Notes: a model not told the origin generated them from the letters alone. A stretch of 35,458 nt of DNA from an uncultured Bacteroidales bacterium (GCA_902780235.1 CACZEL010000019.1:1-35458); one strand, 5' to 3'; counted from the stretch's first letter, positions 1 to 8,387 are shown. Numbers and translations: made by a program.

Positions 1-3000
1 AGGCGTACTCTTTGACATCAATAAACGCCTTCCCATGAATATTGACATGCTCCTGTCCCGCCATAGAGGCACCGTCCGGAAAATAGATATGATGGCAGTG
101 GTTTTCCGTATAATTGATATCATACTGCGCGATAGACTCGTCGTCGAACAGGACGTTGTAGTCCGAGTCTCTCATTAGAAGGACATCCGTCTCGCGCATC
201 GGTATAAACGAATCCCAATTATCATCTTCATTCCATTCGCCACCTTGCCACGTCACCACATCCGGCACGATACGCAGCGTGAAATACGTATATCCGCGAT
301 TACATTTATCTTCAGCCGACTCCCCTATGAAAGCCATATGGAACGTGTAGTCGTATCCTGCTTTAAGCGTACTTAATTTTGCACCAGAGAGGGTGACAGT
401 ATCTACAAGACCTATTACTTCTTTATCGCTTGTCAGCCGGATAGACCGCCAGCCGACATCCGTCGAAGAAACAATATAGATACTATCTACCCTATACTCC
501 TCTCCGGGATCGCCTTCCAGGAAGAGCGGCAATTGGAACTCACCACTCTTCTTCTGCGCATTGGAGATACGCACGATACGTGGTCGGTCCTTCACCGCTT
601 GCGGCAGATCTTCTGCGGAATTACCGACCTTCATCATATTAACCACCGCCTCACTCGGATTAATATTCAAGAATCGCGGTGTGAGACAGACGGACATCCC
701 GTTTGCGGCGGATTCACCCACAGGAAATGCCGTATAGCTAAGCGAAAGAGAAGGCTGCATGATCGTGGTTGCGGAATTCAGTACCAGCAGATTATTCCGA
801 AGCAGATGTTTCACAATCGTTTTCGAGAGCGGCCTCGGATCAGAGGTACGGTAGTCCTCCACTGCCTGCTCGATCTGCCGGAAGGTATAGTGATAAACAT
901 CGAAGTTCGCGTTAACATAGGTTGAGTCACCGATCAGCCAATCCGCCCTGCAAGGAGTAGTATATTCCTCCAACGCGTCAGTCTCTTCATTTCGGGCAAT
1001 ATACGTCAGCACGATATCCAGCGTATAGGAGCGGCTTCCACAGATATCTACTACCGAGTCGCCTAACGCTTCGCCGTTAATCAGGATTCGTGTACCACCG
1101 GCTATCAACAACTCTGCTTTTGTACCACAGCCCGTCTCAGAACCCAAGTCTTCAGGACGTATCGCTACATAACCGGTATATTTAAAATTGGTACGCGCGT
1201 ACATAGGCTGCGCGATGTACATCACATAACGCTCCGTTGATGCGTCCACAAATTCCTTCACGTACTTAACCAACGGCACTTCTGTATTATAATACTTGGC
1301 ATCGAACGAAAGGAGCGACGAACACGTATCTCCCGCAGCAATAACCGCCGCCTCGCTCTCCGGTAGGACGATCCTACCATATGTTGAGGCATCACCGTTA
1401 TTTCCATTAAAATACGGCATACGGATTGCCTCATCATCGCCGTCTCTCCATTGATAATAGAACGTATTCTGCTGGTCGTCAATCGCCTGATAGTCCACAC
1501 GCAAGTACGCCGTGATCGAGTCCCATAAGTTGGTCGGACAGTCATACGAGGATGCCTGAATAGGTCGAACCGGCGGCTTCTGAACATAAATACGGATATC
1601 ATCTATCGCAAAGTCATTACCGTCCGAAGAAGTACTCTTGTTACGAATACGAAGTCGATAAGACGGATAGGTAGTCTCGGCGGTAAACTTAACAGGGAAC
1701 ATTATTTGATGCCATTTGGCACGCTCCATCCGGTTGGTCGTACTCCAGGCTCCTTGGCTTAAATCTTCCGGTGCATTGATGCCGAACTCACCGGTAGTAA
1801 AGGTAGTCAACGCGTGTTCTCCGCCTTCTGAATCCACACCCGTTACCTCAAAGTCCATATTTGGCGCACTACGGCCATTATTGCCACTCTTCTCACTGGA
1901 CACATCGCATAACCACGCTGTAAAATACATGGTTGCACCCGGACACAAGTCGGCACTGACCTTCAAGTCAAACACCAAACCCGGTTGCTGCGATCCATCA
2001 ACATAAAGCATATATCCTTCTTTGGCATTATTAGCTACGTTTTCTGTAGAATCCACATGCTGATAGACCTGCGGAGCTGTACCGCTATCCACCCAAACTT
2101 GCTTCCTATTCGTTATGGCATACTCACTCCACGTGACATTTCCCTGACGGATTTTTCTTTGTGACGGAGATCCATCGAGATTCTTGTTATAATATCCGTA
2201 CGTGGACTCATCGACGTCAAGGTGTCCGAGCCAAAATGCAAAATTAGTAGTTCCAGGCCTCTCAAAATTGAAATTCTGCTCGTATATCTTGTCCATCTTC
2301 TTCGTCGTTGCAGGCAAAGAAAGAGCTGGTCCGACAATATTTTGATCTTCGTACGTTACCCGAAATCGTGCTACATTGAAATAAACACCTTCTGCGGAAT
2401 TATATTTCAATTCATACACAACCGTTCCGGGTGTAGTACTACTCATCGGAGCAAACTGTGCCGCCGTTCCCGGCAATACAATCGTCGGATCTTCTACCCC
2501 GTTTTTGTACCATTTCCAGTTATTGTTGGTCGCGGCTGCGGTTACATTTCCTTGACTATTGATATAGTAATAATTGGATCGCGCGTAGCACGTATATTGT
2601 TTTAATGTCACTTTTTTAGTATGGTACATATACTCCGGTCCGATATATAGTTGTCGCCCGGTCGGGGCAATCATATCATACTCTTCTAAAAAACGGTCGT
2701 TTGTTCCGTCCATGTCCTTACAGAGCTCCATTCTGGCTGCCATTTCAGACGCCGGGTGAATCTCATAGATAATACGCTTGGAGAGAGTAGGTTCTGAAAC
2801 CGCACCGGATGCATTCCACGTAAAGCCATCCTTCCATATAGATTGATCGCACGCGATGCGATACACCGAATCGCCTTTATGCATCCGGTACTTTATTTCT
2901 ATATAAGATACGTCTGACGTAGTTACGCGATCCGACGCGTAATCGCAAGCAAACCATCCATAGTCGTTCTTCGGCTTGAATTTCCCTTGCGTCGTATCCT

Positions 3001-3340
3001 TTGCCCATGTGCTCTCAATACGAGTAACTATAGCCCCGGTCGGAGAGTCCTCCGCCGAATAGTTCTTGGGAATAGCGCGGTCGGTATCGTAGTTATACCA
3101 CCGCACGTATGAGATAAACGACGAGCGTTCGGGGCGATACAGATATACCCATTCTCCCGGTTTCGCATAAAGGATCTGCGTCTCCGTATGAACGGCTTGC
3201 ATGCCATTATCCTGCAAAGCATCGTACATGCCCACTTTATGCACCAGGCTGAAATCTGCATGTACAGGTAACGATACGAATAAAAACATCCACAAAGGAG
3301 AAATACCTAAAAAGAATTTCTTTCTAAGACTAAATACCAT
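1..3340 (-). CDS. Giant secreted surface protein, C-terminus beyond left edge
   Basis: The frame is open from an ATG at 3338-3340 to the left edge, about 1113 codons without a stop. The protein starts with a signal peptide: a basic n-region (SLRKKFF), a hydrophobic core and a cut site near VHA, residues ~26-28. Residues ~365-580 look like a MAM/jelly-roll type beta-sandwich, closing with the typical segment FAIDDIRIYV. Near residue 1038 is a tryptophan-rich motif (WQGGEWNEDDNW) common in Bacteroidales T9SS cargo proteins. No enzyme motif was seen, and the C-terminal sorting domain, if present, lies outside the window. The gene has its own promoter and dyad operator (3372-3445) and sits just downstream of an AraC-type gene. 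Export and surface location are inferred; the biochemical role is unknown. Confidence 0.85.
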   Translation of the reverse strand, partial: MVFSLRKKFFLGISPLWMFLFVSLPVHADFSLVHKVGMYDALQDNGMQAVHTETQILYAKPGEWVYLYRPERSSFISYVRWYNYDTDRAIPKNYSAEDSPTGAIVTRIESTWAKDTTQGKFKPKNDYGWFACDYASDRVTTSDVSYIEIKYRMHKGDSVYRIACDQSIWKDGFTWNASGAVSEPTLSKRIIYEIHPASEMAARMELCKDMDGTNDRFLEEYDMIAPTGRQLYIGPEYMYHTKKVTLKQYTCYARSNYYYINSQGNVTAAATNNNWKWYKNGVEDPTIVLPGTAAQFAPMSSTTPGTVVYELKYNSAEGVYFNVARFRVTYEDQNIVGPALSLPATTKKMDKIYEQNFNFERPGTTNFAFWLGHLDVDESTYGYYNKNLDGSPSQRKIRQGNVTWSEYAITNRKQVWVDSGTAPQVYQHVDSTENVANNAKEGYMLYVDGSQQPGLVFDLKVSADLCPGATMYFTAWLCDVSSEKSGNNGRSAPNMDFEVTGVDSEGGEHALTTFTTGEFGINAPEDLSQGAWSTTNRMERAKWHQIMFPVKFTAETTYPSYRLRIRNKSTSSDGNDFAIDDIRIYVQKPPVRPIQASSYDCPTNLWDSITAYLRVDYQAIDDQQNTFYYQWRDGDDEAIRMPYFNGNNGDASTYGRIVLPESEAAVIAAGDTCSSLLSFDAKYYNTEVPLVKYVKEFVDASTERYVMYIAQPMYARTNFKYTGYVAIRPEDLGSETGCGTKAELLIAGGTRILINGEALGDSVVDICGSRSYTLDIVLTYIARNEETDALEEYTTPCRADWLIGDSTYVNANFDVYHYTFRQIEQAVEDYRTSDPRPLSKTIVKHLLRNNLLVLNSATTIMQPSLSLSYTAFPVGESAANGMSVCLTPRFLNINPSEAVVNMMKVGNSAEDLPQAVKDRPRIVRISNAQKKSGEFQLPLFLEGDPGEEYRVDSIYIVSSTDVGWRSIRLTSDKEVIGLVDTVTLSGAKLSTLKAGYDYTFHMAFIGESAEDKCNRGYTYFTLRIVPDVVTWQGGEWNEDDNWDSFIPMRETDVLLMRDSDYNVLFDDESIAQYDINYTENHCHHIYFPDGASMAGQEHVNIHGKAFIDVKEYA

Positions 3341-3371
3341 AATTTACCTTTCTTGTACCTAAATTCGCTTG

Positions 3372-3403
3372 CAAAATTACTACTTTTGAAGGATACGCGC
3401 AAG
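3372..3403 (-). promoter_or_regulatory. Bacteroidetes promoter of the giant gene at 1-3340
   Basis: On the minus strand the -7 box TAATTTTG (3372-3379) is a full match to TAnnTTTG. Exactly 20 bp upstream is CTTG (3400-3403), one mismatch from the -33 box TTTG. The ATG follows 31 bp after the -7 box. The imperfect -33 box next to an upstream dyad suggests a promoter that depends on an activator (inference). Confidence 0.75.
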
Positions 3404-3410
3404 AAAAGAA

Positions 3411-3445
3411 TACCGCCCATTTGGGTGCGTCCCAAATAGGCGGTA
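3411..3445. promoter_or_regulatory. Dyad operator 1, 9 bp upstream of the -33 box
   Basis: An inverted repeat with 15-bp arms, one mismatch and a 5-bp centre: outer part TACCGCC/GGCGGTA, inner part ATTTGGG/CCCAAAT. Its 31-bp core (3413-3443) matches the dyad at 3999-4029 at 23 of 31 positions, and the differences cluster in the centre and between half-sites. It also lies 38 bp after the stop of the AraC-type gene and is followed on the minus strand by a moderately T-rich tail, so a terminator role is possible as well. Confidence 0.7.
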
Positions 3446-3483
3446 AAATTTGATGTAAAGTCTAATATATTAAGATCCAATAA

Positions 3484-3912
3484 TCATATGTTTCTATATT
3501 CAGAGGGAGTAATTCCGAAATATTGACGAAAGAGCCGACGAAGATTGTCCGGAGTCAATCCTACTTCTCCTGCTATTTTTACTATTGATTTATTAGGACT
3601 ATTTTTCAATAAATCACATGCTATATCTATTCGGATCCGGTTGAGCCATTGCGGAAAGGAAAGCCCATTGGTGTTAGAACTTATGATCTTATTCAACGAG
3701 TGCCGTGATAGTTTCATACGTGAAGCAAAGGTTTCTCGATCCATTTGCACATCCGCGTAGAGTTTTTCCTCAAAAACAGCAGTCATGAGTCGCAGGTACT
3801 CATTCTTAGTATCCTCATCCTGCGGCTTTAATAAAGGATCTACATTACTGCTGCGCATCTTGTCAATCATTTCGACCAACACTTCAAGATTCTTTTTAAT
3901 GACCTGACGCAT
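3484..3912 (-). CDS. AraC-family transcriptional regulator (142 aa)
   Basis: The C-terminal ~85 residues form an AraC-type (HTH_18) DNA-binding domain with two helix-turn-helix units. The first is around SRHSLNKIISSNTNGLSF, followed by FPQWLNRIRIDIACDLL. The second is the hallmark IAGEVGLTPDNLRRLFRQYF followed by GITPSEYRN. The N-terminal ~50 residues are short and carry no cupin or receiver domain, so it resembles the free-standing output domain of a hybrid sensor. An ATG at 3996 is in frame, but it lies upstream of the promoter found at 3958-3989; the ATG at 3910-3912 is therefore the likely start. The gene reads toward the giant secreted gene, and both carry the same dyad at the same promoter distance. 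I infer that it regulates itself and that neighbour. Confidence 0.85.
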   Translation of the reverse strand: MRQVIKKNLEVLVEMIDKMRSSNVDPLLKPQDEDTKNEYLRLMTAVFEEKLYADVQMDRETFASRMKLSRHSLNKIISSNTNGLSFPQWLNRIRIDIACDLLKNSPNKSIVKIAGEVGLTPDNLRRLFRQYFGITPSEYRNI

Positions 3913-3957
3913 AACAATAAAAATACGTTTATACAGACTAATATCAACAATTTTTTG

Positions 3958-3989
3958 CAAAATTAGTGCTTTTTTCTGACATATGCAAA
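3958..3989 (-). promoter_or_regulatory. Bacteroidetes promoter of the AraC-type gene
   Basis: The minus strand reads TTTG (3986-3989), a 20-bp spacer and TAATTTTG (3958-3965), a perfect match to the TTTG-N20-TAnnTTTG form. The ATG at 3912 lies 45 bp downstream. This promoter settles the start choice, because the longer frame would begin upstream of it. Confidence 0.85.
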
Positions 3990-3998
3990 AAATCATAT

Positions 3999-4029
3999 CC
4001 GCTCATTTGGGACACTCCCAAAATAGCGG
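3999..4029. promoter_or_regulatory. Dyad operator 2, 9 bp upstream of the -33 box
   Basis: An inverted repeat with half-sites CCGCT-cat-TTGGG and CCCAA-aat-AGCGG around a 5-bp centre; 11 of 13 arm positions pair. Its centre (4014) is 52.5 bp from the centre of the -7 box, exactly as for the dyad at 3411-3445 and its promoter. This points to a bound protein rather than a terminator. Confidence 0.75.
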
Positions 4030-4375
4030 CATTTTATCGAATATCTTTTAGGAAAGTCAATATATAACAAAAAAAAACGTGAACTTACTGCATTTGGTCC
4101 GTTCGGGCTACCACACCCATAGTGTCCAATATATACAGAAAGCTCACGTGCGTACGTGAGCGTTTTGCATCTATTATAGGAACACTAATAATTCAAGTTG
4201 TGGTAGTATGAACGAATCCCTAATAAAGCAAACGCTAATTATTACATGTCAGTGCGCAACGCTTTGCGCCTTTAAAATCGGTCAATAATAGCCGATATAT
4301 TTTTACCGTTTTATAATGCTGTCAATGCCTGCGGAGAGGATCATTTCAGCAAAAGCATGCTACAAACCGAGATAG
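4030..4375. other. Gene-free stretch between the AraC promoter and nagB
   Basis: I see no convincing gene in these ~345 bp. They hold an A10 run near 4069-4078, a perfect 8-bp-stem hairpin at 4142-4161, a 6-bp-stem hairpin at 4254-4269 (GCGCAA/TTGCGC) and a weak hairpin at 4277-4296 (ATCGG/CCGAT, followed on the minus strand by TTTTA) that could end the nagB transcript. A small RNA cannot be excluded, but no Bacteroidetes promoter was recognised inside. Confidence 0.5.
4142..4161 (-). terminator. Perfect hairpin, possible terminator after nagB
   Basis: GCTCACGT and ACGTGAGC pair perfectly around a 4-base loop. The minus-strand tail CTTTCTGTAT is only moderately T-rich and the site is ~215 bp after the nagB stop, so the terminator role is weakly supported. 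It could also be a dyad protein-binding site. Confidence 0.3.
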
Positions 4376-5185
4376 TTACAGCAATGTTTTCGGGTCGAGG
4401 TTATTGCGCTCGATATCTTTGAAATAGTTGAATGTGCCGACTTTGAGTTCTTCGCAGGCAGCTTCATCGCAGACGATGATACCGTGCTGGTGCATCTGGA
4501 GCATGGATACGGTCCACATGTGGCTGATCGGCTCTTCGATCGCATGTTGAAGGGCACGAGCTTTGTTGTGTCCGTTCACCATGATCAGCACCTCTTTGGC
4601 GTCCATGACAGTACCTACACCTACGGTGAGGGCAGTCTTGGGCACTTTATTCACGTCATTGTCGAAGAAACGGCTGTTGGCGATGATCGTGTCGGTCGTG
4701 AGCTCTTTCTTACGCGTACGGCTGGTGAGCGACGAACCCGGTTCGTTGAACGCGATATGTCCGTCGGGACCGATACCGCCGAGGAACAGGTGGATACCAC
4801 CGATATTCTTGATTTTCTCCTCGTAGCGAGCGCACTCGGCTGCGAGGTCGGGGGCGTTGCCGTTCAGGATATTGACATTCTCTTTGCGGATGTCGATGTG
4901 CGAGAAGAAGTTATTCCACATGAAGCTATGATAGCTCTCCGGGTGCTCTTCCGGCAGGTTGACATACTCGTCCATGTTAAACGTCACTACATTGCGGAAC
5001 GATACCTTGCCCGCCTTGTTGAGTTTGATGAGTTCTTTGTACATACCCAGCGGCGATGAGCCGGTCGGAAGACCCAGCACAAACGGTTTGCTCTCTTTCG
5101 GGTCAAACTCATTGATTTTTTTTGCTACATAATTCGCAGCCCACTGACTGAGCAGGTCATACGAAGGTTCGATAATTACTCTCAT
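4376..5185 (-). CDS. nagB: Glucosamine-6-phosphate deaminase
   Basis: This cytoplasmic enzyme converts glucosamine 6-phosphate to fructose 6-phosphate and ammonia, feeding amino sugars into glycolysis. The 269-aa length fits the short NagB type (E. coli 266 aa). The phosphate-binding [13 protein letters not shown] is at residues 37-49. The catalytic residues fall at the same numbers as in E. coli: D72 (FNMDEY), D141 and H143 ([11 protein letters not shown]) and E148 (NEPG). The sequence [18 protein letters not shown] near residue 220 is also typical. It is the last gene of a minus-strand set: the lipoprotein gene upstream stops at 5216, leaving a 30-bp AT-rich spacer. The order glgB, thioredoxin-like gene, nagB suggests co-transcription and a link to sugar storage and amino-sugar catabolism. 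Confidence 0.96.
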   Translation of the reverse strand: MRVIIEPSYDLLSQWAANYVAKKINEFDPKESKPFVLGLPTGSSPLGMYKELIKLNKAGKVSFRNVVTFNMDEYVNLPEEHPESYHSFMWNNFFSHIDIRKENVNILNGNAPDLAAECARYEEKIKNIGGIHLFLGGIGPDGHIAFNEPGSSLTSRTRKKELTTDTIIANSRFFDNDVNKVPKTALTVGVGTVMDAKEVLIMVNGHNKARALQHAIEEPISHMWTVSMLQMHQHGIIVCDEAACEELKVGTFNYFKDIERNNLDPKTLL

Positions 5186-5215
5186 TGTTATTTTTTCATT
5201 TTATCATTTTCTCAT
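5186..5215 (-). repeat. Microrepeat spacer between nagB and the lipoprotein gene
   Basis: The 30-bp spacer is built from degenerate copies of a TTTTCATTT-like unit (plus strand). It belongs to the same style as the spacers at 5747-5762, 10986-11020 and 15990-16032 and the in-gene segments described elsewhere. The unit identity is only approximate. Confidence 0.5.
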
Positions 5216-5746
5216 TTATTCGCCGAGAAGGATCTCTTCGATCTCGGGTTCTTCGAGGTTGACGCCAACGATCTTGCCGTCACGGTCGATAAGGACGGTA
5301 TGCGGGATAAACTGCACTTGGTACTTATCGGAGCAAGGATGATCTGCGTCTTCACGCATCTGCGGCCAAGGCATCTGCTCTTCGTTGAGCGCTACCTGCC
5401 ATGCCATGATGTCCTGGTCCACTGAACAACTGAGGATCTGCAGATGACCGGCGGGTTGCGACGCATAGATCTCTTTGAGAACCGGCACAAAACGGCGGCA
5501 TGGATTGCACCACGAAGCCCAGAAATCGACAAGCACGTAGTCGGTTTTGCCGACAAGGGTGCTCAGCGACAATTCTTCACCATTCGGCATAACACCTGTG
5601 ATGTCGAGGAACATGGTAGAATCTACTACTTGCTCTTGTTGCTCCTGTACGGGCTGCTCTTCTTGCTGTTCAGCCGGTTTTTTAGCACAAGCTACCATCA
5701 ATAAGATGGCGGCGATAAATAAAAGATATCTATTCATTTTTCGCAT
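5216..5746 (-). CDS. TlpA/ResA-like thioredoxin-fold lipoprotein
   Basis: A lipobox (LLMVAC) puts the acylated cysteine at residue 20, followed by a Q/E-rich linker (~residues 21-41), so the protein is anchored in a membrane facing the periplasm. The rest is a TlpA-type thioredoxin domain with the redox motif WCNPC (C80, C83) after VLVDFWAS, and a cis-proline segment FIPHTVLID (P148). Such proteins reduce or reshuffle disulfides of exported proteins. The 176-aa length is that of a single domain; the N-terminal beta-sandwich of larger Bacteroides homologues is absent. A second ATG at residue 4 is an equally plausible start. It lies between glgB and nagB with short spacers. The partner is unknown; the exported proteins nearby contain cysteines, but no link can be shown. 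Confidence 0.88.
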   Translation of the reverse strand: MRKMNRYLLFIAAILLMVACAKKPAEQQEEQPVQEQQEQVVDSTMFLDITGVMPNGEELSLSTLVGKTDYVLVDFWASWCNPCRRFVPVLKEIYASQPAGHLQILSCSVDQDIMAWQVALNEEQMPWPQMREDADHPCSDKYQVQFIPHTVLIDRDGKIVGVNLEEPEIEEILLGE

Positions 5747-5762
5747 TTTTACATTTTCACAT

Positions 5763-7820
5763 TTAACATCTTTTCAGAACAACTGCACTACGTGCCGGGA
5801 GGTACATCTTGAGCCAGCCTTTACCGTCTTTGGCATAGAGTTCATCGTGCTCGGTAAAGTGCTCTACGGAGTCATCGCTAAGACCAAAGCCTGCAAACTC
5901 TTTGGCGTCCGTGTTGAGAACTACTTTGTATTTACCCTCGGGCACGAGCATGCCGTAATCGGTGAAGGATTTCTGACCATTCCAGTTGAAGATGAACAGC
6001 AGGTCGTTGCGGGAATAAGCAACTACCTGATCGCCTTCATTATCCCACCATTTCATGACCCAAGGCAGGTGTTTGCCGACATTGTATTTCTTCTCCTCTG
6101 CGGTCGGATTCTGCGTCAGGATATGTTGCTTGAGCAGATGGATCATGGCTGCATCAAAGCGATTGAGGTCAGCGAAGAAATAGTTCGGGTTATCCACAAG
6201 TCCCCATTGACGACGGGCGTACTTATAACTCCAGCCGTTACCTTCGCGCGGGAAATCGATCCATTCCGGATGACCAAACTCATTGCCCATGAAGGTCAGA
6301 TATCCACCATTGATGGTAGATGCAGTTACCAAACGGATCATCTTATGCAGGGCGATACCGCGGTCGACCATATAGGTGGAATGACCATGCTCGAAATGCC
6401 AGTACATATCAGCATCCACGAGACGGAAGATAATCGTCTTATCGCCCACGAGTGCCTGGTCGTGCGATTCAGCGTAGGAGATGGTTTTCTCATCCTCGCG
6501 GCGGTTGGTCATCTCAAAGAGGATATGACCGGCTTTCCAGTCTTCGTCCTTGACTTCCTTGATATACTTGATCCAGAAATCAGGAATTCCCATGGCCAGA
6601 CGGTAGTCGAAGCCGACGCCGCCGTCTTCGATAGCAGCTGCGAGACCGGGCATGCCGGACATCTCTTCCGCGATCGTGATGGCCTCGGGTTTGACTTCAT
6701 GGATGACCTTGTTGGCAAGAGTCAGGTACATGAGCGCATCACCGTCTTCATTACCGCTGAAATAAGAAGGATAGCCGTTGAAGTCTTCGCCCAGACCATG
6801 ACTCCGGTAGATCATCGAAGTCACGCCGTCAAAACGGAAGCCATCGAAGTCATACTCATCGAGCCAGAACTTACAGTTCGAAAGCAGGAAATGCAGCACT
6901 TCGTTCTTGCCATAGTTAAAGCAGAGCGAGTCCCAAGCCGGGTGCTCACGGCGGTAGCCGTCATGGAAATACTGATAGCCCGTTCCGTCGAAGTTACCAA
7001 GACCCTCGAGTTCATTCTTCACCGCGTGGCTGTGCACAAGATCCATGATCACGTGCATGCCGCGACCATGGGCGTCATCGATGAGGGCTTTGAGTTCGTT
7101 CGGTGTACCGAAACGGCTGGAGGCTGCAAAGAAGTTCGATACATGGTATCCGAACGAGCCGTAATAGGGGTGCTCCTGGATGGCCATGATCTGGATGCAG
7201 TTATAGCCCAGTTTGTCGATACGAGGCAACACATCGCGACGGAACTCTTCGTAGGAGTTCACCTTCTCTTCTTCGGACGACATACCGATATGGCATTCGT
7301 AGATATAAAGCGCGCCCTTCTCTTTGAGGCGTTTGCCTTTGTTCTTCCACTGATATTCGGGTTCGTTCCAAACCTGCGCAGAGAAGATCTTCGTTTGCTC
7401 ATCCTGCACAACGCGACGTACATAGGACGGGATACGCTCTCCGTAGCCGCCATTCCACTCTACGAGCAGTTTATACATCTGTCCGTGAGACATGGCATTC
7501 TCCGGCAGTTTGGCTTCCCAAACGCCGTTGCCTACAGGCTGGAGACGATAGGCCTCGTCCTTGGTCCAGTTATTGAAATCGCCTTTGATATAGATCGCCG
7601 TGGCATTCGGTGCCCATTCGCGCATGACCCATCCTTCGGGCGTATGATGGAGACCGAAATAGAGGTATCCGGTAGCCCACTCACTCAGCGGTTTCCCGCC
7701 GGATAGTTCTGCTTCTTTATTACGTGCATAGTCTGCGCGTGCTTGCAACGCTCCTTCATAGGGTTGCAGATACGGGTCGCGCTCCACGATTTTCAAGTGT
7801 TTTCCTTTCTTGGTAGCCAT
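5763..7820 (-). CDS. glgB: 1,4-alpha-glucan (glycogen) branching enzyme, GH13
   Basis: This cytoplasmic enzyme introduces alpha-1,6 branches into glycogen. The 685-aa protein has an N-terminal CBM48-type sandwich (~residues 50-135, WVMREWAPNATAIYIKGDFNNW) and a GH13 barrel. Region I is at DLVHSHA (260-266). The nucleophile is D331 in GFRFDGVTSM and the acid/base is E385 in ITIAEEMSGMP. The later histidine/aspartate region is SYAESHDQALVGDKT. The wording FDGVTSM and AEEMSGMP is that of the eukaryote-like branch (GH13_8) rather than E. coli GlgB, as is usual in Bacteroidetes. It leads the glgB - TlpA-like - nagB set, with 16 bp to the next gene. YhcH lies 110 bp upstream in the same direction. 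A perfect AT-rich dyad lies 34-54 bp before the start. Confidence 0.95.
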   Translation of the reverse strand: MATKKGKHLKIVERDPYLQPYEGALQARADYARNKEAELSGGKPLSEWATGYLYFGLHHTPEGWVMREWAPNATAIYIKGDFNNWTKDEAYRLQPVGNGVWEAKLPENAMSHGQMYKLLVEWNGGYGERIPSYVRRVVQDEQTKIFSAQVWNEPEYQWKNKGKRLKEKGALYIYECHIGMSSEEEKVNSYEEFRRDVLPRIDKLGYNCIQIMAIQEHPYYGSFGYHVSNFFAASSRFGTPNELKALIDDAHGRGMHVIMDLVHSHAVKNELEGLGNFDGTGYQYFHDGYRREHPAWDSLCFNYGKNEVLHFLLSNCKFWLDEYDFDGFRFDGVTSMIYRSHGLGEDFNGYPSYFSGNEDGDALMYLTLANKVIHEVKPEAITIAEEMSGMPGLAAAIEDGGVGFDYRLAMGIPDFWIKYIKEVKDEDWKAGHILFEMTNRREDEKTISYAESHDQALVGDKTIIFRLVDADMYWHFEHGHSTYMVDRGIALHKMIRLVTASTINGGYLTFMGNEFGHPEWIDFPREGNGWSYKYARRQWGLVDNPNYFFADLNRFDAAMIHLLKQHILTQNPTAEEKKYNVGKHLPWVMKWWDNEGDQVVAYSRNDLLFIFNWNGQKSFTDYGMLVPEGKYKVVLNTDAKEFAGFGLSDDSVEHFTEHDELYAKDGKGWLKMYLPARSAVVLKRC

Positions 7821-7853
7821 AGTATTGATTATTTAGAATTTCAAAATCACGGA

Positions 7854-7874
7854 ATAATATACATAGTATATTAT
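7854..7874. promoter_or_regulatory. Perfect AT-rich inverted repeat upstream of glgB
   Basis: ATAATATAC and GTATATTAT form a perfect 9-bp dyad with a 3-bp centre, 34-54 bp before the glgB ATG. Just downstream on the minus strand is TGATTTTG (7842-7849), one mismatch from a -7 box, without a matching -33 box. Position and symmetry suggest a binding site for a dimeric regulator; no protein can be named. Confidence 0.45.
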
Positions 7875-7900
7875 AGGTATGGGTATGATACGACATTCCC

Positions 7901-7926
7901 TCGAGGCGCTCTCGAAGCGTCCTCGA
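7901..7926 (-). terminator. Hairpin just after the YhcH-family gene
   Basis: TCGAGGCGC and GCGtCCTCGA pair with one bulged base, 6-31 bp after the stop of the YhcH gene. The segment also contains three CTCGA(A/G)-type direct copies. There is no T-run after it on the minus strand, so it may be an mRNA 3' structure or processing site rather than a true terminator. Confidence 0.3.
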
Positions 7927-7931
7927 ACCGC

Positions 7932-8387
7932 TTAGTTGTTCACTCTTGCTTTGACGATGATCTTCCGGTACTCTTTGCCCGGTGCTATTCCCGGTTGGTG
8001 TGCATCGGAGGGGAAGAAGACCGCGAAATGGCCGGCAGGAACGGTAAATTTAGCCGTAGCCTTGTCACCATAGAACTCGACGTCCTTGCCTTCGTCGTAC
8101 TCCTGGGTCACATCTTGGCAGTCCACCTGTGCTTTCCAGCCCATGACCTCATCGTCACCCAGCGGAATCTGGATGTCGAGGTAGTCCTTGTGTGCCTCCA
8201 TGCGGCATTTGGATTCCTCTTTGCCTTTGAAATCGAGGATGTTGACGAACAAGTCCTTGCCGTCCAAGTAGATCTTACAAGCCGGCATCTCTTCGAGATC
8301 ATTGTCGTTGTAGAATTTCATGAATTCTTTGAGTCCGGGTACACTGTCGTAGTACCAATCGGCGTTTTCCAATTTGTCGAGTATCAT
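7932..8387 (-). CDS. YhcH/YjgK/YiaL family protein (DUF386)
   Basis: The 151-aa length and the conserved blocks fit this small cupin-like family: EAHKDYLDIQIPLGDDEVMGW in the middle and FFPSDAHQPGIA near the C-terminus. The conserved His and Asp/Glu in EAHKDYLDIQ and the His of DAHQP are the likely metal ligands. Members occur with sialic acid, beta-galactoside or other sugar genes and are thought to act on sugar anomers or N-acyl sugars (known for a few members only). Here the gene lies upstream of glgB and nagB on the same strand, which fits a sugar role. It has its own promoter, which overlaps that of the divergent pepO. Substrate unknown. Confidence 0.9.
   Translation of the reverse strand: MILDKLENADWYYDSVPGLKEFMKFYNDNDLEEMPACKIYLDGKDLFVNILDFKGKEESKCRMEAHKDYLDIQIPLGDDEVMGWKAQVDCQDVTQEYDEGKDVEFYGDKATAKFTVPAGHFAVFFPSDAHQPGIAPGKEYRKIIVKARVNN

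Noticed and set aside
3411-3445. Reading dyad 1 only as the AraC terminator
   Set aside because: A terminator role is possible, but the matching dyad upstream of the AraC promoter and the identical promoter distance fit an operator better.
3913-3996. N-terminal extension of the AraC-type regulator to the ATG at 3996
   Set aside because: The extension starts upstream of a perfect promoter (3958-3989) and does not look like a protein domain.
4201-4281. 26-codon + strand frame starting at an ATG near 4209
   Set aside because: No ribosome binding site or promoter and no protein-like composition; it overlaps small hairpins.
5547-7706. 719-codon open frame on the + strand across glgB
   Set aside because: It lies antisense to a complete, motif-rich glgB; it has no signal, domain or promoter and its composition is that of a reversed coding frame.
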